Below are positions 34,519 through 45,874 of a stretch of DNA of 64,000 nt, one piece after another. Position numbers and translations under genes: made by a program. Source of the stretch: Ianthella basta (lineage: Eukaryota; Porifera; Demospongiae; Verongiida; Ianthellidae); NCBI GenBank assembly GCA_964019415.1, contig OZ025881.1:6080524-6144523 (forward strand), given 5' to 3'. The notes beneath the pieces are model-generated. The model saw only the letters and a list, made by a program, of their open reading frames with translations, did no database searches and had not been told where the DNA came from. The stretch's first letter is position 1, and every line of letters begins with the position of its first letter.

Positions 34519-37500
34519 TCATTGATTGCAAAAACGCTCATGGTTGTGAAGGCCCTGTAGTTTGAAAGTCTGGTGGCAGAACTGGCATTGGCCAGTCGAA
34601 GATAGACCATGTGTCTGCCTCTGGTAGTTAACAAGGCTGGCATGGTTCAGTGCAATGAAACCACAACCCTCTTCAGTACAACGAAGAGCAAGGTCTGATG
34701 ATGTTTGCCTTGCTTCACGGCGGCGCTTCTGCTCATCTTTACGGGTCTTCTCTCCAGCTTCTTTGGTGTCGTTGAGGTGTCCAGTCTCTGTCCATACCTT
34801 CTGCCTCCACTCACTCCGATCCTGTGTTAGTATCTTCCATTTGTCATCAAGGTTGCAGTCTCTGAGGTCCCTGAGCACCTGGTCATTCCACCTCATCCTT
34901 TGGCCTCCTGCTGACCGCCTACCTTGAGATGGAGCACACACAAGTAGTTTCCTTGGTTGACGGTCCTCAGACATTTGCATGATGTGACCCAGGAGACGAA
35001 GACGCCTTTGGGTCAACATGGTGGAGATTCGGTGAAGCCGTGCGGTCTTTCTGATGGAGGTGTCTCTCTGTCCATCCCACAAGGACACTCCAAGGATGGA
35101 GCGGAGACAGCGCATCACAAAACTCTGCAGTCGATGTACCTGTGGCTCCAGAAGCACTGCTGTTTCTAGGCCGTACAAGAGGGTGGAGAGGACTACAGAG
35201 TCGAAGATGTGGAGCTTAGTAGACAGCTTGATCTTCTTCTGGTGCCAAAGGATGCGATTGAGGGATCCGAAAGACTGAGAAGCCTTGGTTATACGTGAAG
35301 AGACCTCAACAATTGAAGTGCAGTCACTGGAAACAGTACTTCCAAGGTACTGGAAGGATGGAACTACCTCAATGGGGTCACTCTCCGCATGGAGGAGGAT
35401 GGGGGCTGGGGGTTGGGCATCAGCATCTGGCAGGACAGCAAGAAGCTTAGTCTTCTTACAGTTGATGGTTAAACCCATGTGGCGACATTTGGAATCGAGG
35501 GACTCAAGGAGGGTGGTGAGGCCATCATAGGAATCAGAAACCAATGCCATGTCATCGGCGTACTCTAGATCTGACACTGATACCTCTGATGTTAGCTTCT
35601 TCCTGTTTCCTACCAGGTCTGCATCCAGAAGGTAGGACAAGCTCAGACCTACACCTGGGCGATGGTCGTTGATGGCAATCCGAATCACAGCGTCAAAGAA
35701 GAGGTTGAACAAGATTGGTGCCAGCACACAACCCTGTTTGACGCAGACTGACACAGAAAACTGATCAGATATCTTGCCATAAGATCTTACAGCAGCACAT
35801 GTGTTCTCATGCAGGGCTTTGATGATGGCAAGAAACTTTGGTGGTAGATGGTAGCAGTGCTGTAGAACTGTCCAAAGTATGCTTCTGTTAACAGAGTCAT
35901 AAGCCTTACGCAGGTCAACAAAGCAAATGTACAAAGGATGGTGATACTCCCTTGCTTTCTCCATCAACACCCTGAGGGAGAATAGATGGTCTGTACATCC
36001 CCTTCCCTTGCGAAAACCACACTGATTCCCACACAGGAGGGCTTAAGCTCTGGGCTTGATCCGGTTCAGAAGAATACGAGCAAACACCTTGCTGGGGATG
36101 CTCAAGAGGGCAATGACCCTGTAGTTGTCGCACTCAGATAGACTGCCCTTCTTGTGAAGGGGGATGATGAGATGGTTGAGCCAATCTGAAGGGATGCTCT
36201 CACTGCTCCAGATGGAGTTGAACAGTGAGGTGAGCCAACGGATGGTTTCAACTCCTCCTAACTTCAACAACTCAGCTGATATGCCATCAGCTCCAGGGGC
36301 TTTGCCATCTTGAAGTTGTCCAATAGCTTATCTGATCTCCTCCTCTGTGATACACTGGGTCAGATCTTCATCATCATGAAATTTATCTCTGTAGGATGGT
36401 GTGGCTGCAATGATGTCTGGCAATACTTCAGGGTCAAATTGACTGACCGAGGTGCAGCAGTTGGACACTTCAGCAAAGTGCTCTGACCAGCGTTGAAGTT
36501 TATCAGTGTCACTGGAGAGAATGGACTTGTCCTTGGCAAGAAGGTAAGAAGAGGATGGCTTCGAAACTTGCTTCTTCAAGAGTCTCAGCTCCTTGATTAT
36601 GCTTCCACCACGACCTAACAGCTGGGACATCTTGGCTTTGTTCTCTGCTTCTTCTGCCCTGGCACTCCACCAAGCATTCCTTGCTTTCTCAGCAGCGACC
36701 TTGGTTAACCTCTTAAACCTACGGTACTCAGACAAGGCAAATGAATGTTGTTCATTATCAGAGGAGGACATGTCCCGTAGACGTAACCATGCTTCCTTTT
36801 TCTTCCTGGAGAGGTTCTTCACTTCATCAGTGATCCAGTCAACCTCCTTTTTCTTTGGTAGGGACGGGAGTTGGCCACAGGCATCCTGAAAGACTGCTTT
36901 GAAAGCAGTCCACTTATCAGCAACATCAGATGGACTGGGACTTGGACTGTTGGGTGTGGTGTGGTGGCTCTCATAGGCAACTGCTAAAGAGGTACGGAAG
37001 GCGGAGACAATGTCCTTTGGCAAACACTTGGTCTGACGAGGAGGAGGGTGGTGACACTGGTGATGCTTTGCTTTGATTTTGAAACGAAGAGTGGATATAA
37101 CGAGCTCATGATCAGATTGATGATGGACTCCATGGTAAACACGTGTATCCAGGATGGAGTTACGGTACTTGGCACTGACCAGAATGTAGTCAATCATGTG
37201 GCCAGGATTGGAGCGGTCACCATTTCGGAACCAAGTACACTGGTGCTTGGATTTGTGCTGGTACCAAGTGTTAGTGATGAGGAGCTTGTTAGTGGCACAG
37301 AAATCCAACAATCGTTGCCCGTTTTCATTGACTTGACCCATCCCATGAGGGCCAAGGACTGTATGCCAGGTGTTGGTGTCAGTTCCCACGCGAGCATTGA
37401 AATCTCCCAAGATAACGACCATGTCAGTAGGCGGAATGGTAGCCAGTACAGAATGCAAGTCATTGTAAAAATCCTCAGATGGTTGATTGGATTCAGATGT

Positions 37501-38238
37501 TGAGGAGACAGGGTTAGTGGGAGCGTAGACAGCAATTACTGTAGTGTAGCTAAGGTGCGATTTCAGGCGAATATGCATTATTCTATCGTTAACAGGTGTG
37601 AACACTCTTCCAGCTGCTTCCCAGGAAGAGCGAGCGTGAGGAGAAAGGGCAATGGCTACTCCACTGGTGTGTGAAGAGTCAGAGCCAGAATGAAGAATGG
37701 TACAGGACTGGATTTGAGTAATTCCATGACCCTGCCAGCGTGACTCAGAAAGAGCCAACAAGTCAATGAAGTGGGGGCTTCTCAGCTGGCTCAGGCATCA
37801 GAAAGGGTTGGTTCTCTAATACCAGCTTCACAACAGGGTTGAAAACCTTGCCAGGTAAGGTTTTCAACCCTGTTGTGAAGCTGGTATTAGAGAACCAACC
37901 CTTTCCAACAAGTCAATGTTCTTGTCAGTCATTGTCTCAATGATGTGTTGAAGCTTTAAGCTTTGCACACTGAGAGAACCCGCAGACTGGACATTCCAAC
38001 AAGCTAGTCTAGTCTTACCCTTCACATGAAGAAAGGTATGAGACTTAGACTTTGCAGTGAACTTGGTTTTAAAGGCTGTTGTTTTCTGAACATCATTTGA
38101 TGAACATGGAACAAATTGGGACGCCAACCCAACTGACCTTTGTCGTGCCATTAGCAGGGCCTTAACCCAGTGCCCAGGGATCACCACATGGAGGTTGCAC
38201 GACTCGATCCCCCCCCCCCCCCCACACACACACAGCAT
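34519..38238 (-). mobile_element. Near full-length non-LTR retrotransposon with three lesions (LINE-C)
   Basis: The minus strand carries one main frame with an AP endonuclease (CWNVQSAG at about 37990; GDFNARVG, GPHGMGQVNENG, HMIDYILV and SDHELV at 37050-37400), a reverse transcriptase (HKKGSLSECDNY, QCGFRKGRGC, FVDLRKAYDSVN, GCVLAPILFN, catalytic LEYADD at about 35555), and a C-terminal pair of C2H2/C2HC-like fingers (34519-34680). The frame is broken by a TAA at 36328-36330, a TAA at 36043-36045 and a 136-bp insertion at 37769-37904. Few other changes are visible, so it died recently. The clade is not certain; the EN-RT-finger order fits several EN-bearing LINE groups. Confidence 0.9.
37769..37904. 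mobile_element. Inverted-dimer foldback insertion in LINE-C
   Basis: The 14-bp word CCAACAAGTCAATG occurs at 37755-37768 and again at 37905-37918, giving a target duplication. Between them are 32 bp of extra sequence and then perfect 49-bp inverted arms (37801-37849 and 37857-37905) around a 7-nt spacer. The arm sequence is the same family as the element at 21046-21139. It splits the LINE endonuclease frame between NIDLL and ALSESRWQG. Confidence 0.85.
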
Positions 38239-38250
38239 GCGCTAACACAC
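38210..38250. repeat. C12 / (CA)n remnant at right edge of LINE block
   Basis: A C homopolymer and a short CA tract form the right border of the LINE block. The next bases (AATTGCTGAACC) are those that follow the intact microsatellite in unit B at about 43487. Confidence 0.8.
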
Positions 38251-40113
38251 ACAATTGCTGAACCCAAATGTGTATAGAATTATTAATAGGCAATGCTTGC
38301 AGTGGAAGTACTAAAAATTGTGAGCCATGTAACAAGTTGTCTACAAGACAACTTAGCGTGACAGCTACATGGTATTTCCTACTGCATGGTACATCCTACA
38401 GCATTAATATATTGCTAGAATGTGAACCGCTACTAGAGTGCAGCCAGCAATCTGTGTTAGTGTAACCTGAGTAATGTTTCTAAATGGATGTGTGTGACAT
38501 TGCACATACAGGACATAGTACCTGTGGCTACTGGTATATATATTAATACAGTAGTGTACAATGTTTAAAGCATGTATGTAGTACAGTAATACAGCACCAG
38601 AATACAGTGTCACAAGTACATATCAGAGTACATACCATGGTTACTGTTACACATACACGGACAGTGAACACTGTTCATGCACACAGATTGGTTAGTTGAT
38701 TATACAGAGCATTTGAAAATTGGTGTACCCACTTACACCATATTTGCATACATTTACCAGAGTCCTATCCAGTGCTGTATTTGAATCTTTAGTCAGTTGT
38801 CCATCTGCGCTTTAAATCAATTTCAGCCATTGTTACAAATATGTAGTTGTTTAAACTGTGTATGTTTGTACTAGAAGTAGTTGAATTGATTCAAAGCATT
38901 GGACAGCTGCTATAGTTGTGAAATTTACTTTTGCAGTGTATTAGTGTTTGTATAAGCAATGAGTTCACAACACATTCCTGTGGTGCAGTAGGTAATGATT
39001 CCAGGCCAATCAGCTGCCATTGAGCACATACCACAACACACCATTCTGTAGCTAAAGCCCCAGAGGTCCCTAACAGGCACCTCCCAGATGTCACAATGCA
39101 TGAGTAAGCCACAAACGCAGTGATCCCTTTCACAATTCTCCACTTTCTCAATGTACGTGTATAAATTCTATGGCAATATATTTTGGTTGCCCCAAACCAC
39201 AAACCTTTTTAGCATGAGAAATGACCAAACGAAAAATTTTAAATGCAAGATTTTGTCAACTTACAGTACAATAGTTTCAGATACACAACTGCATGTAAAC
39301 ACAGCACCACTGTACGTATGTATGTACATATATATTTCATTACACTGCTTTAAAACAGCTGTTGGCAGGCTAATAGGGCTCATATTAAGAGCCCAGTGCT
39401 CCTATGTGAAAGTGTACCACTATACATGACACACTAGTCCCTTTGATGCATGACTTCTACCAGTCTGACTGCTAGGCCCCTCCTATCATTGACACACAGA
39501 CTGGTAGCTCCCTTCCATCCCAGTGTGATAATTGAGAAGTTGTGCCTCTGAATGAATCAGTGCAGGACAGTCAGTTGCAAGTTGTCTAAACTCTCTTTGC
39601 CTTCCTTTCCTAAGTGCCTGAGGCAGGAGTAGATATGTAACAGATAGACTAGAGGGGTGCCTGTTCCCTAAATGGTTAGAGACGTGTATGTACTGTACTG
39701 TACAATGATGTGTACGTGTGTGTGCGTGTGTGCATGCGTTCGTGCATGCGTGTGTGTGCAAGTTATGAATTTGTGGTGTGTGTGAGAGTAAGCAAGCATG
39801 TATGTACGTACAGTACGTAGTGGAATCTCAGAAATAAGGCCACCATCCAGGCCATGCAAAGTGGTCTTATTTTCGAGGTGGTCTTTCTGAGAACCATAAT
39901 TCATGTATACATGGACATATGTATACATGGATTTGGGACTAAACCATAGTGGTCTTGTTTCTAAGGTGGTCATTTTGTGGAGGTGGCCGTTTAGTGGGGT
40001 TTCACTGTATGTACAGTGCGCATGTCACTGGGTGGATTAGTGTGGGTGGATCCAATGCATATATGCGTATCCGTGTGTCAGTGACAGCAGATGCATGTCT
40101 TGTTTACATTATT
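38251..40113. other. Distal part of unit A, no gene
   Basis: This is collinear with 43487-45392 of unit B apart from a MITE-like insertion at 39814-40009 here and a ribozyme-bearing insertion in unit B. No protein-coding signal is seen. It is far upstream of G3 and immediately downstream of G4. Confidence 0.6.
39814..40009. mobile_element. MITE-like insertion with CAGTGRAAYCYC ends
   Basis: About 195 bp present in unit A but not in unit B. The left end reads ...GTAGTGGAATCTC and the right end is GGGGTTTCACTGTA, the reverse complement of TACAGTGAAACCCC. This fits terminal inverted repeats with a TA target, as for mariner/pogo-related MITEs. Internal GTGGTCTT words repeat near both ends. Confidence 0.55.
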
Positions 40114-40837
40114 ACCGAGCATAGCGAGGCTCTGAATCTGGACAGTGGGAGCTTGCCCGGAGTTTGGTGACGCTTTAGGAATGCAATTAGTGTAACGCTT
40201 CAGGAACACAATTAGTGTAACACTTCAGGAACACAATTAGTGTAACGCTTCAGGAACACAATTAGTGTAACGCTTCAGGAATGCAATCAAATATAGCACT
40301 GGCTATTGTTCGCCTCACAGTTGCCTTCGCAAGTCAGTCAGTTTCCAATAGCTTTCTGATGAAGGATCCCTGCCTACGCGTGCGCTTTCTTTGGCTTCCA
40401 GGATCTCTGCCAGCAGCGTGCATTTTCTTCGGCTTCTAGTGCTCAATAGGCGCACGGGGCACTGCGTTGATCTGCTGTGTAGCTAGGCCTTCCCAATGGC
40501 ACAGCAGGCGTCACCAGTGGACGACACGCATGCAGCCGGACCTTCTTCCAGCTGCTCGAGCAGCTCTAGGAGCGAAAGCGTGGCTGCGCTAACACCAGGA
40601 CTTGCCCAGGCAGATGGACAAGGAATACTGGAGGCTATCTCATCCTACATGATCCCACATTTCTAGGGTAGATCTCAGGGCACTTCCAGTTTGCAAATCA
40701 TACCCACACTTAGCTAAGCGCTCCATAGTGCTTTAATATCACCTCCAGTTACATAGCCGACAGCGTTAACTGCCGAGGTTGGCTCTACTTGCACAGAGAC
40801 AACAGTACAGGTATGTACTTTAAGGGGTTGAATCACC
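40114..40837. other. Single-copy spacer between units A and B, with 25-bp repeat and a 56-codon frame
   Basis: It begins TACCGAGCATAGCGAGGC and holds 4.8 copies of a 25-bp repeat (40171-40290, CGCTTCAGGAACACAATTAGTGTAA type). An ATG frame at 40496-40666 encodes a 56-aa Ser-rich peptide (ending ISSYMIPHF). The segment is GC-richer than its flanks and may be part of a mobile element. It is also the upstream side of unit B. Confidence 0.45.
40171..40290. repeat. 25-bp tandem repeat
   Basis: Five copies, the last partial, of CGCTTCAGGAACACAATTAGTGTAA with one to three changes each. Confidence 0.9.
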
Positions 40838-41169
40838 ACTTTTCTGCTACATATTCATACTCCTTGACTGGCATGCAGGCAATTGGACTGCCAGGCATGG
40901 ACACTATAGCAGTGAGCACTGTTCAGGCACACATTGATTTCATGCACACATACTGTAAATGTACTTTGGTTATGCACTGTATTCAATACAAATGCTTGAC
41001 TGGTGCTTGACAGAGAGACAAGTTTGCAAGTGGGCAGACTGCATACTTGAAATGAAACAACTATGGCTAATGGGATACTTTGTGATGATTAAATGGGCAG
41101 TTGACTGCGTATTCACATTATTATTATGAGCTAATAGCAACAATGCGGAATCACCTTTGTAAAGTGCCC

Positions 41170-42854
41170 TCAAATGTACAGTTCATGAAATTTCGCTTGC
41201 ACCGAGTAGATTCCTTCGATCACCTTCATGAGTCGCACACGGTGCAGTCTCTTTTGCATGTTGAGTTCCCGTAGCAGGTCAGCCTCAGTCAGACTGCTGA
41301 GTACCTCTCCGTCAATATTCTCCTTCTTGAAGTACTCCCTGTACTCCTCAAGCTGCATTGCCTCTAGTAGCTCGAGAACCTCATCCAACTTTAGACTCCT
41401 GAGGTAGGTTAAATTGTTCTTAATGGTCTCTTCCTTCACTGTACTGTCCAGTGATGCAGAAGCACCTGCCGCTGATAGGGTGCCACCAGACTGCTGCGTA
41501 CTGGCCAGAATGACATCGGAACGTTGCCGTGAAACGCTCTTCCCCCATTGTATGGGTGACTTGCCCAGAATCGCATATTGGTATGGGTCATCGTCGTCCT
41601 CATTGTCATCACCCTCTAGCTTTCTGAACATGCTGTAATACTGAATCTTGCTGGCTTTACGCTTGTTTTCAAGGCTGACGATCCTCACCACTTGTAGGTT
41701 GCAGTCAGCTGGAAACTCATATGTCTCTGAGGTTTCTGGTTTGCCGTGGCATTCGCTGAAAGGTTGGGCAACAAGCACCTCTTGCTTGACAATCGATTTC
41801 AACGTAACAGCTTCAGGAGAGCCTTCCAGGTAGACTTTGACTGGTAACTTGCATGTATGCACTAGCTGTACCAGATGCAACTGAATGTCTTGTGGGTGTA
41901 TGCTGAAGACGCCAGTGCAACTAGCTGTGATAGTGACTATCTGCCCAGATGTATCTTCGGCTACAATTACGTCGCTGCATCTGCCCTCTCTTTTTGTGTG
42001 AGTGTTGAGTAGGATAGTGCCGGTTTGGATAATAGCCTGTTTCTTGGGATCTTCAAAGGGCTTCATCACTATCATTGCCAGTGGAAGTGAATTGGAGGAT
42101 AGAAGAGTTTTGGCTGTGAACGTCCTGCTTTCTTCTGTCTCAAGGCGCGTCAGTAGTAGCTTGCAATTGTGATGCAAAGTAATTCTGTGTCCACTGGTAG
42201 TAGTACCATGTGCCACTTTAACGGTTTTCTTGTATTGCACCATGAGCAGCTCTCCTTCTTTCACCGCTGGAGGGCCTTTGTAATTTGATTTGGCTAAGAA
42301 GAGCTGTGGCAGCTGGGTGGAGTGATGCTTGGAAACATCCGACAGAGGGATCGTCCTGCCTTCTTCCACGAACTTCATTTGCCCTGTACCTGGCAGCTCT
42401 TGTGTATCGGTCTTGTGGGCTGCATATGGGACAGGCAGGGGAGGCCTATCGCTTGCAAAGTTGGCACTTGTGTTGGCTGGTAGGGTCTTGGCATTAGTGC
42501 TCAGTCCTTGTTTCGTCCAAGCTTTGTCACCTGCCTCCCTAGACACAGAAGTGTATGGAAGTGTTCTTGACTGACGGGTATCTAGTGAAGTGAAAAGGAG
42601 GCAAGATAGTGACAGGGCACACTAACCAAAACAGGTATCTTTAGCATTGTTAGCCCTAGTGTGAAGTGTTTACCTTCTGCTGTCACCGGTATGTCTGGGG
42701 TTGATTTAGAACGGTTGGCCTTCTTGCCACTTCCCAGTACTTCTACTTCTTTTTGCAGACAAGAACCGGTACTTGTAGGTTGAAACAGCTGCCTTAATTC
42801 AGCCACTTTTACACCTTCTGTTGGTTCAGGACTACTACTAGCACGAGATGCCAT
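41170..42854 (-). CDS. CABIT-SAM adaptor, GAREM-like (G4)
   Basis: Two exons, 42854-42674 and 42581-41170, join in phase 1 to 530 aa. The intron position is the same as in G3 and the protein nearly identical. Differences include SREAGDKAWTKQGL for SREAGDKASPACPL, and changes in the acidic linker (YQYAILGKS for YQYAILGES). Layout: N-terminal basic/Pro segment, CABIT (about 130-380), short acidic linker, SAM (about 456-527). No stops or frame breaks, so both duplicates look functional. Function inferred from GAREM/THEMIS-type CABIT proteins. Confidence 0.88.
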
Positions 42855-43219
42855 CTTTCTGCACCAGGAGTTGTGGTATTTTACACCTGCCTGGCAGCTG
42901 CAGCAGCATTTGTATGGTTCACCTCTTGTAGAGTGATCTGGGTAATTGTAGGTATGCAGATACGTAAGTCATGCTTCGGTAATGATATTCATAGCCGGGT
43001 AATACATTCATATACTATGTACTACAGAATGATAACAAATGTATTATAAGACTTCCTGAATGCAGAATGGTTCTGTGACTCATCTGGATGATGCAAACAA
43101 GTAAAATACACCAATGAGTGTATCATGCTTGCCATGCATAAGAGGTGATACGGTAGATTAATTGCAAACTTGTGCCCTTGCAATTTCATCACTTTACACA
43201 TGCCCCATCTAAGTATCTA

Positions 43220-43488
<269 letters not shown>

Positions 43489-43916
43489 TGCTGAACCTAA
43501 AGATTATATAGTATCATTAATAGGCAATGCTTGCAGTGGAAGTACTAAAAATTGTGAGCCATGTAACAAGTTGTCTACAAGACAACTTAGCGTGACAGCT
43601 ACATGGTATTTCCTACTGCATGGTACATCCTACAGCATTGATATATTGCTAGAATGTGAACCGCTACTAGAGTGCAGCCAGCAATCTTTGTTAGTGTAAC
43701 CTGAGTAATGTTTCTAAATGGATGTGTATGACATTGCACATACAGGACATAGTACCTATGGCTGCTGGTATACAGTAGTGTACAATGTTTTCTAAAGCAT
43801 GTATGCAGCTATAACAGCAATACAGTAACCTATCCAATAGTGTGTTTATATCTTTAGTCAAAGTTGTCCATCTGCACTGTGAATCAATTTCAGCCATTGT
43901 TACAAATGTGTAGTTG

Positions 43917-44230
43917 AACAAAGTGTAATCACTGGATATTACACCTACCAGCCTTCTACACCAAAGTGTTTCAGGAGGCTGGGGGGGGGGCAGCGCCCTA
44001 TTGATGACAACCAGTGATCGCCCTCCCCCATTACTAGTCATCCTACAAAGATGGAAGAGCCACAGACAGCTGTTTCGCCCTGAATCACCTGGCTCATCAG
44101 TGTGGTGTACTGATGGAATGCAGGATGACTAGTCACTCTTGTATCCACCACCAGTGAAACACTTGTTGTTTCAACAAGAGCGAACATTAATGGGAGAAGG
44201 CTAAGTCATGAGCGTGACTTGTGTGGGAGT
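43917..44230 (-). mobile_element. Insertion private to unit B carrying a hammerhead ribozyme
   Basis: Unit A runs directly from TGTAGTTG to AAACTGTGTATG (about 38845-38863), while unit B has about 315 extra bases at this point. The insert contains a G10 run, inverted ACTAGTCATCC/GGATGACTAGT words either side of the ribozyme, and the ribozyme itself on the minus strand. No open frame is seen; it is non-autonomous. Confidence 0.7.
44060..44105 (-). ncRNA. Type I hammerhead ribozyme
   Basis: Minus strand, 5' to 3': stem I strand CCACA (44105-44101); CTGATGA (44100-44094); stem II beginning GCC and ending GGC with a purine-rich loop (44093-44077); GAA (44076-44074); stem III ACAGCTGT, a palindrome (44073-44066); C at 44065, the cleavage nucleotide after GU; then TGTGG (44064-44060), which pairs perfectly with CCACA. 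All invariant hammerhead core bases (CUGAUGA, GAAA, GUC) are present and the G10.1-C11.1 pair is kept. A short palindromic stem III is typical of hammerheads in Penelope-like retroelements, where dimers are favoured. Confidence 0.82.
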
Positions 44231-44943
44231 GTTGAGAAACTGTGTATGTTACTACAAGAAGTAGTTGAATAGATTCACAGCTTTGGACAGCTGTTGAGAA
44301 TTTTGCTTTGCAGTGTACTCGTGTTTGTATAAGCTATGAGTTCACCACATTCCCGTGGTGCAGTAGGTAATGATTCCAAGCCATTCAGCTGCCATTGAGC
44401 ACATACCACAACACACCATTCTGTAGCTACAGCCCCAGAGGTCCCTAACAGGCACCTCCCAGATGTCATAATGGATGAGAAAGCCACAAACGCAGTGATC
44501 CCTTTCATAATCCTCCATTTTCTCAATGTACGTGTATAAATTCCACTGTATGTATGTGCATACATATATATTTCATTACACTGCTTTAAAACAGCTGTTG
44601 GCAGGCTAATAGGGCTCATATTAAGAGCCCAGTGCTCCTATGTGAAAGTGTACCACTATACATGACACACTAGTTCCTTTGATGCATGACTTCACCCAGT
44701 CTGGCTGCTAGGCCCCTCCTATCATTGACACAGGCTGCTAGTTCTCTTCCATCCCAGTGTGCTAATTGAGAAGTTGTGCCTCTGAATGAATCAGTGCAGG
44801 ACAGTCAGTTGCAAGTTGTCTAAACTCTCTTTGCCTTCCTTTCTTAAGTGCCTGAGGCAAGAGTAGATATGTAACAGATAGACTAGAGGGGTGCCTGTTC
44901 CCTAAATGGTTAGAGATGTGTATGTACTGTACTGTACAATGAT

Positions 44944-45121
44944 GTGTACGTGTGTGTGCGTGCATGCGTGTGTGTGCGTGTGTGTGTGTGCACGCATGCA
45001 CGCACGCATGCATGCATGCGTGCGTGTGTGTCACTGTATAGGTATAACAAGAGAGAGGCTACAGCTTACGTTGCCTCCAGACTCAATGCAACCTATTCAG
45101 TTACTTACAGAGTGCTGAATG

Positions 45122-45176
<55 letters not shown>

Positions 45177-45200
45177 TGTGTGTGCATGTATATGTGTGTG
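44944..45200. repeat. (TG)n tracts
   Basis: Two TG/TGCA microsatellite stretches are separated by about 85 bp of non-repeat sequence. Confidence 0.93.
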
Positions 45201-45529
45201 TTGTTATGGTGTGTGTGTACGTGCAAGTGTAAATTTGTGTATATGGGAGTAAGCAAGCGTGTATGCACAGTATGCACAGTATGTACAGTATGTACAATGT
45301 GCATGTCAGTGGGTGGATTAGTGTGGGTGGATCCCATGCATATACACATGTACATATATCAGTGACAGCAGATTCATGTCCTGTTTACATTATAACACAT
45401 GTACTTTCCATATCATGATACAGATGAATGCATAGGGGAAGCCATAGCTACTGCAGTAGCATGTGAGAAGCATGCGGTGATCTGCTTTCCCAAAGGCCAA
45501 TACTCACAGATGGAGCACAGAGACTGTGA

Positions 45530-45569
45530 TTCAACCTATACAGTACAGGTGTGTACTGTATAGGTTGAA
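45530..45569. repeat. 18-bp perfect inverted repeat
   Basis: TTCAACCTATACAGTACA at 45530-45547 and its exact complement at 45552-45569, with loop GGTG. It lies about 305 bp downstream of the G5 stop and could form a stable RNA hairpin in its 3' UTR or end. Confidence 0.85.
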
Positions 45570-45874
45570 ACACAGCTTGTTAGTCTTCCCATAGCAACAG
45601 ATTCCCTTATTCTGCTTTCCCACACAAACTGTGTTGCTGCAGTGACCAAAGGTTATAGCACCTATTCATGTGTGCACTCGGAACATTTAACATCAAACAG
45701 CGCAGACAATGGGAACCCGTTGGGTTGTGCAATTGAGTGATATGGTGAGAGGTACTGTACATTTGAATGCACACATGCACAATGAAGCACAGCATACAGT
45801 GTGCCACATTCATAAAGAGTGCAAACATGTTGCATACATGCAAGGATTGATCATTGAGTTACTACAAACAGGAG

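Larger units (their letters stand above)
28106..40113. repeat. Segmental duplication, unit A (carries G3 and a LINE block)
   Basis: The sequence from about 28106 matches that from about 40838 and continues collinearly through the CABIT-SAM gene, its upstream region, the (CA)n tract, AATTGCTGAACC-type sequence at 38255 and the segment up to about 40113 (TGTTTACATTAT). Unit A is about 12 kb because roughly 7.7 kb of LINE sequence lies inside its (CA)n tract; without it the two units are of similar size. Confidence 0.85.

Noticed and set aside
44041..44180. Inverted ACTAGTCATCC/GGATGACTAGT words as ends of a DNA transposon
   Set aside because: They flank the ribozyme but are internal to the insertion (43917-44230) seen by comparison with unit A, so they are not the element ends.
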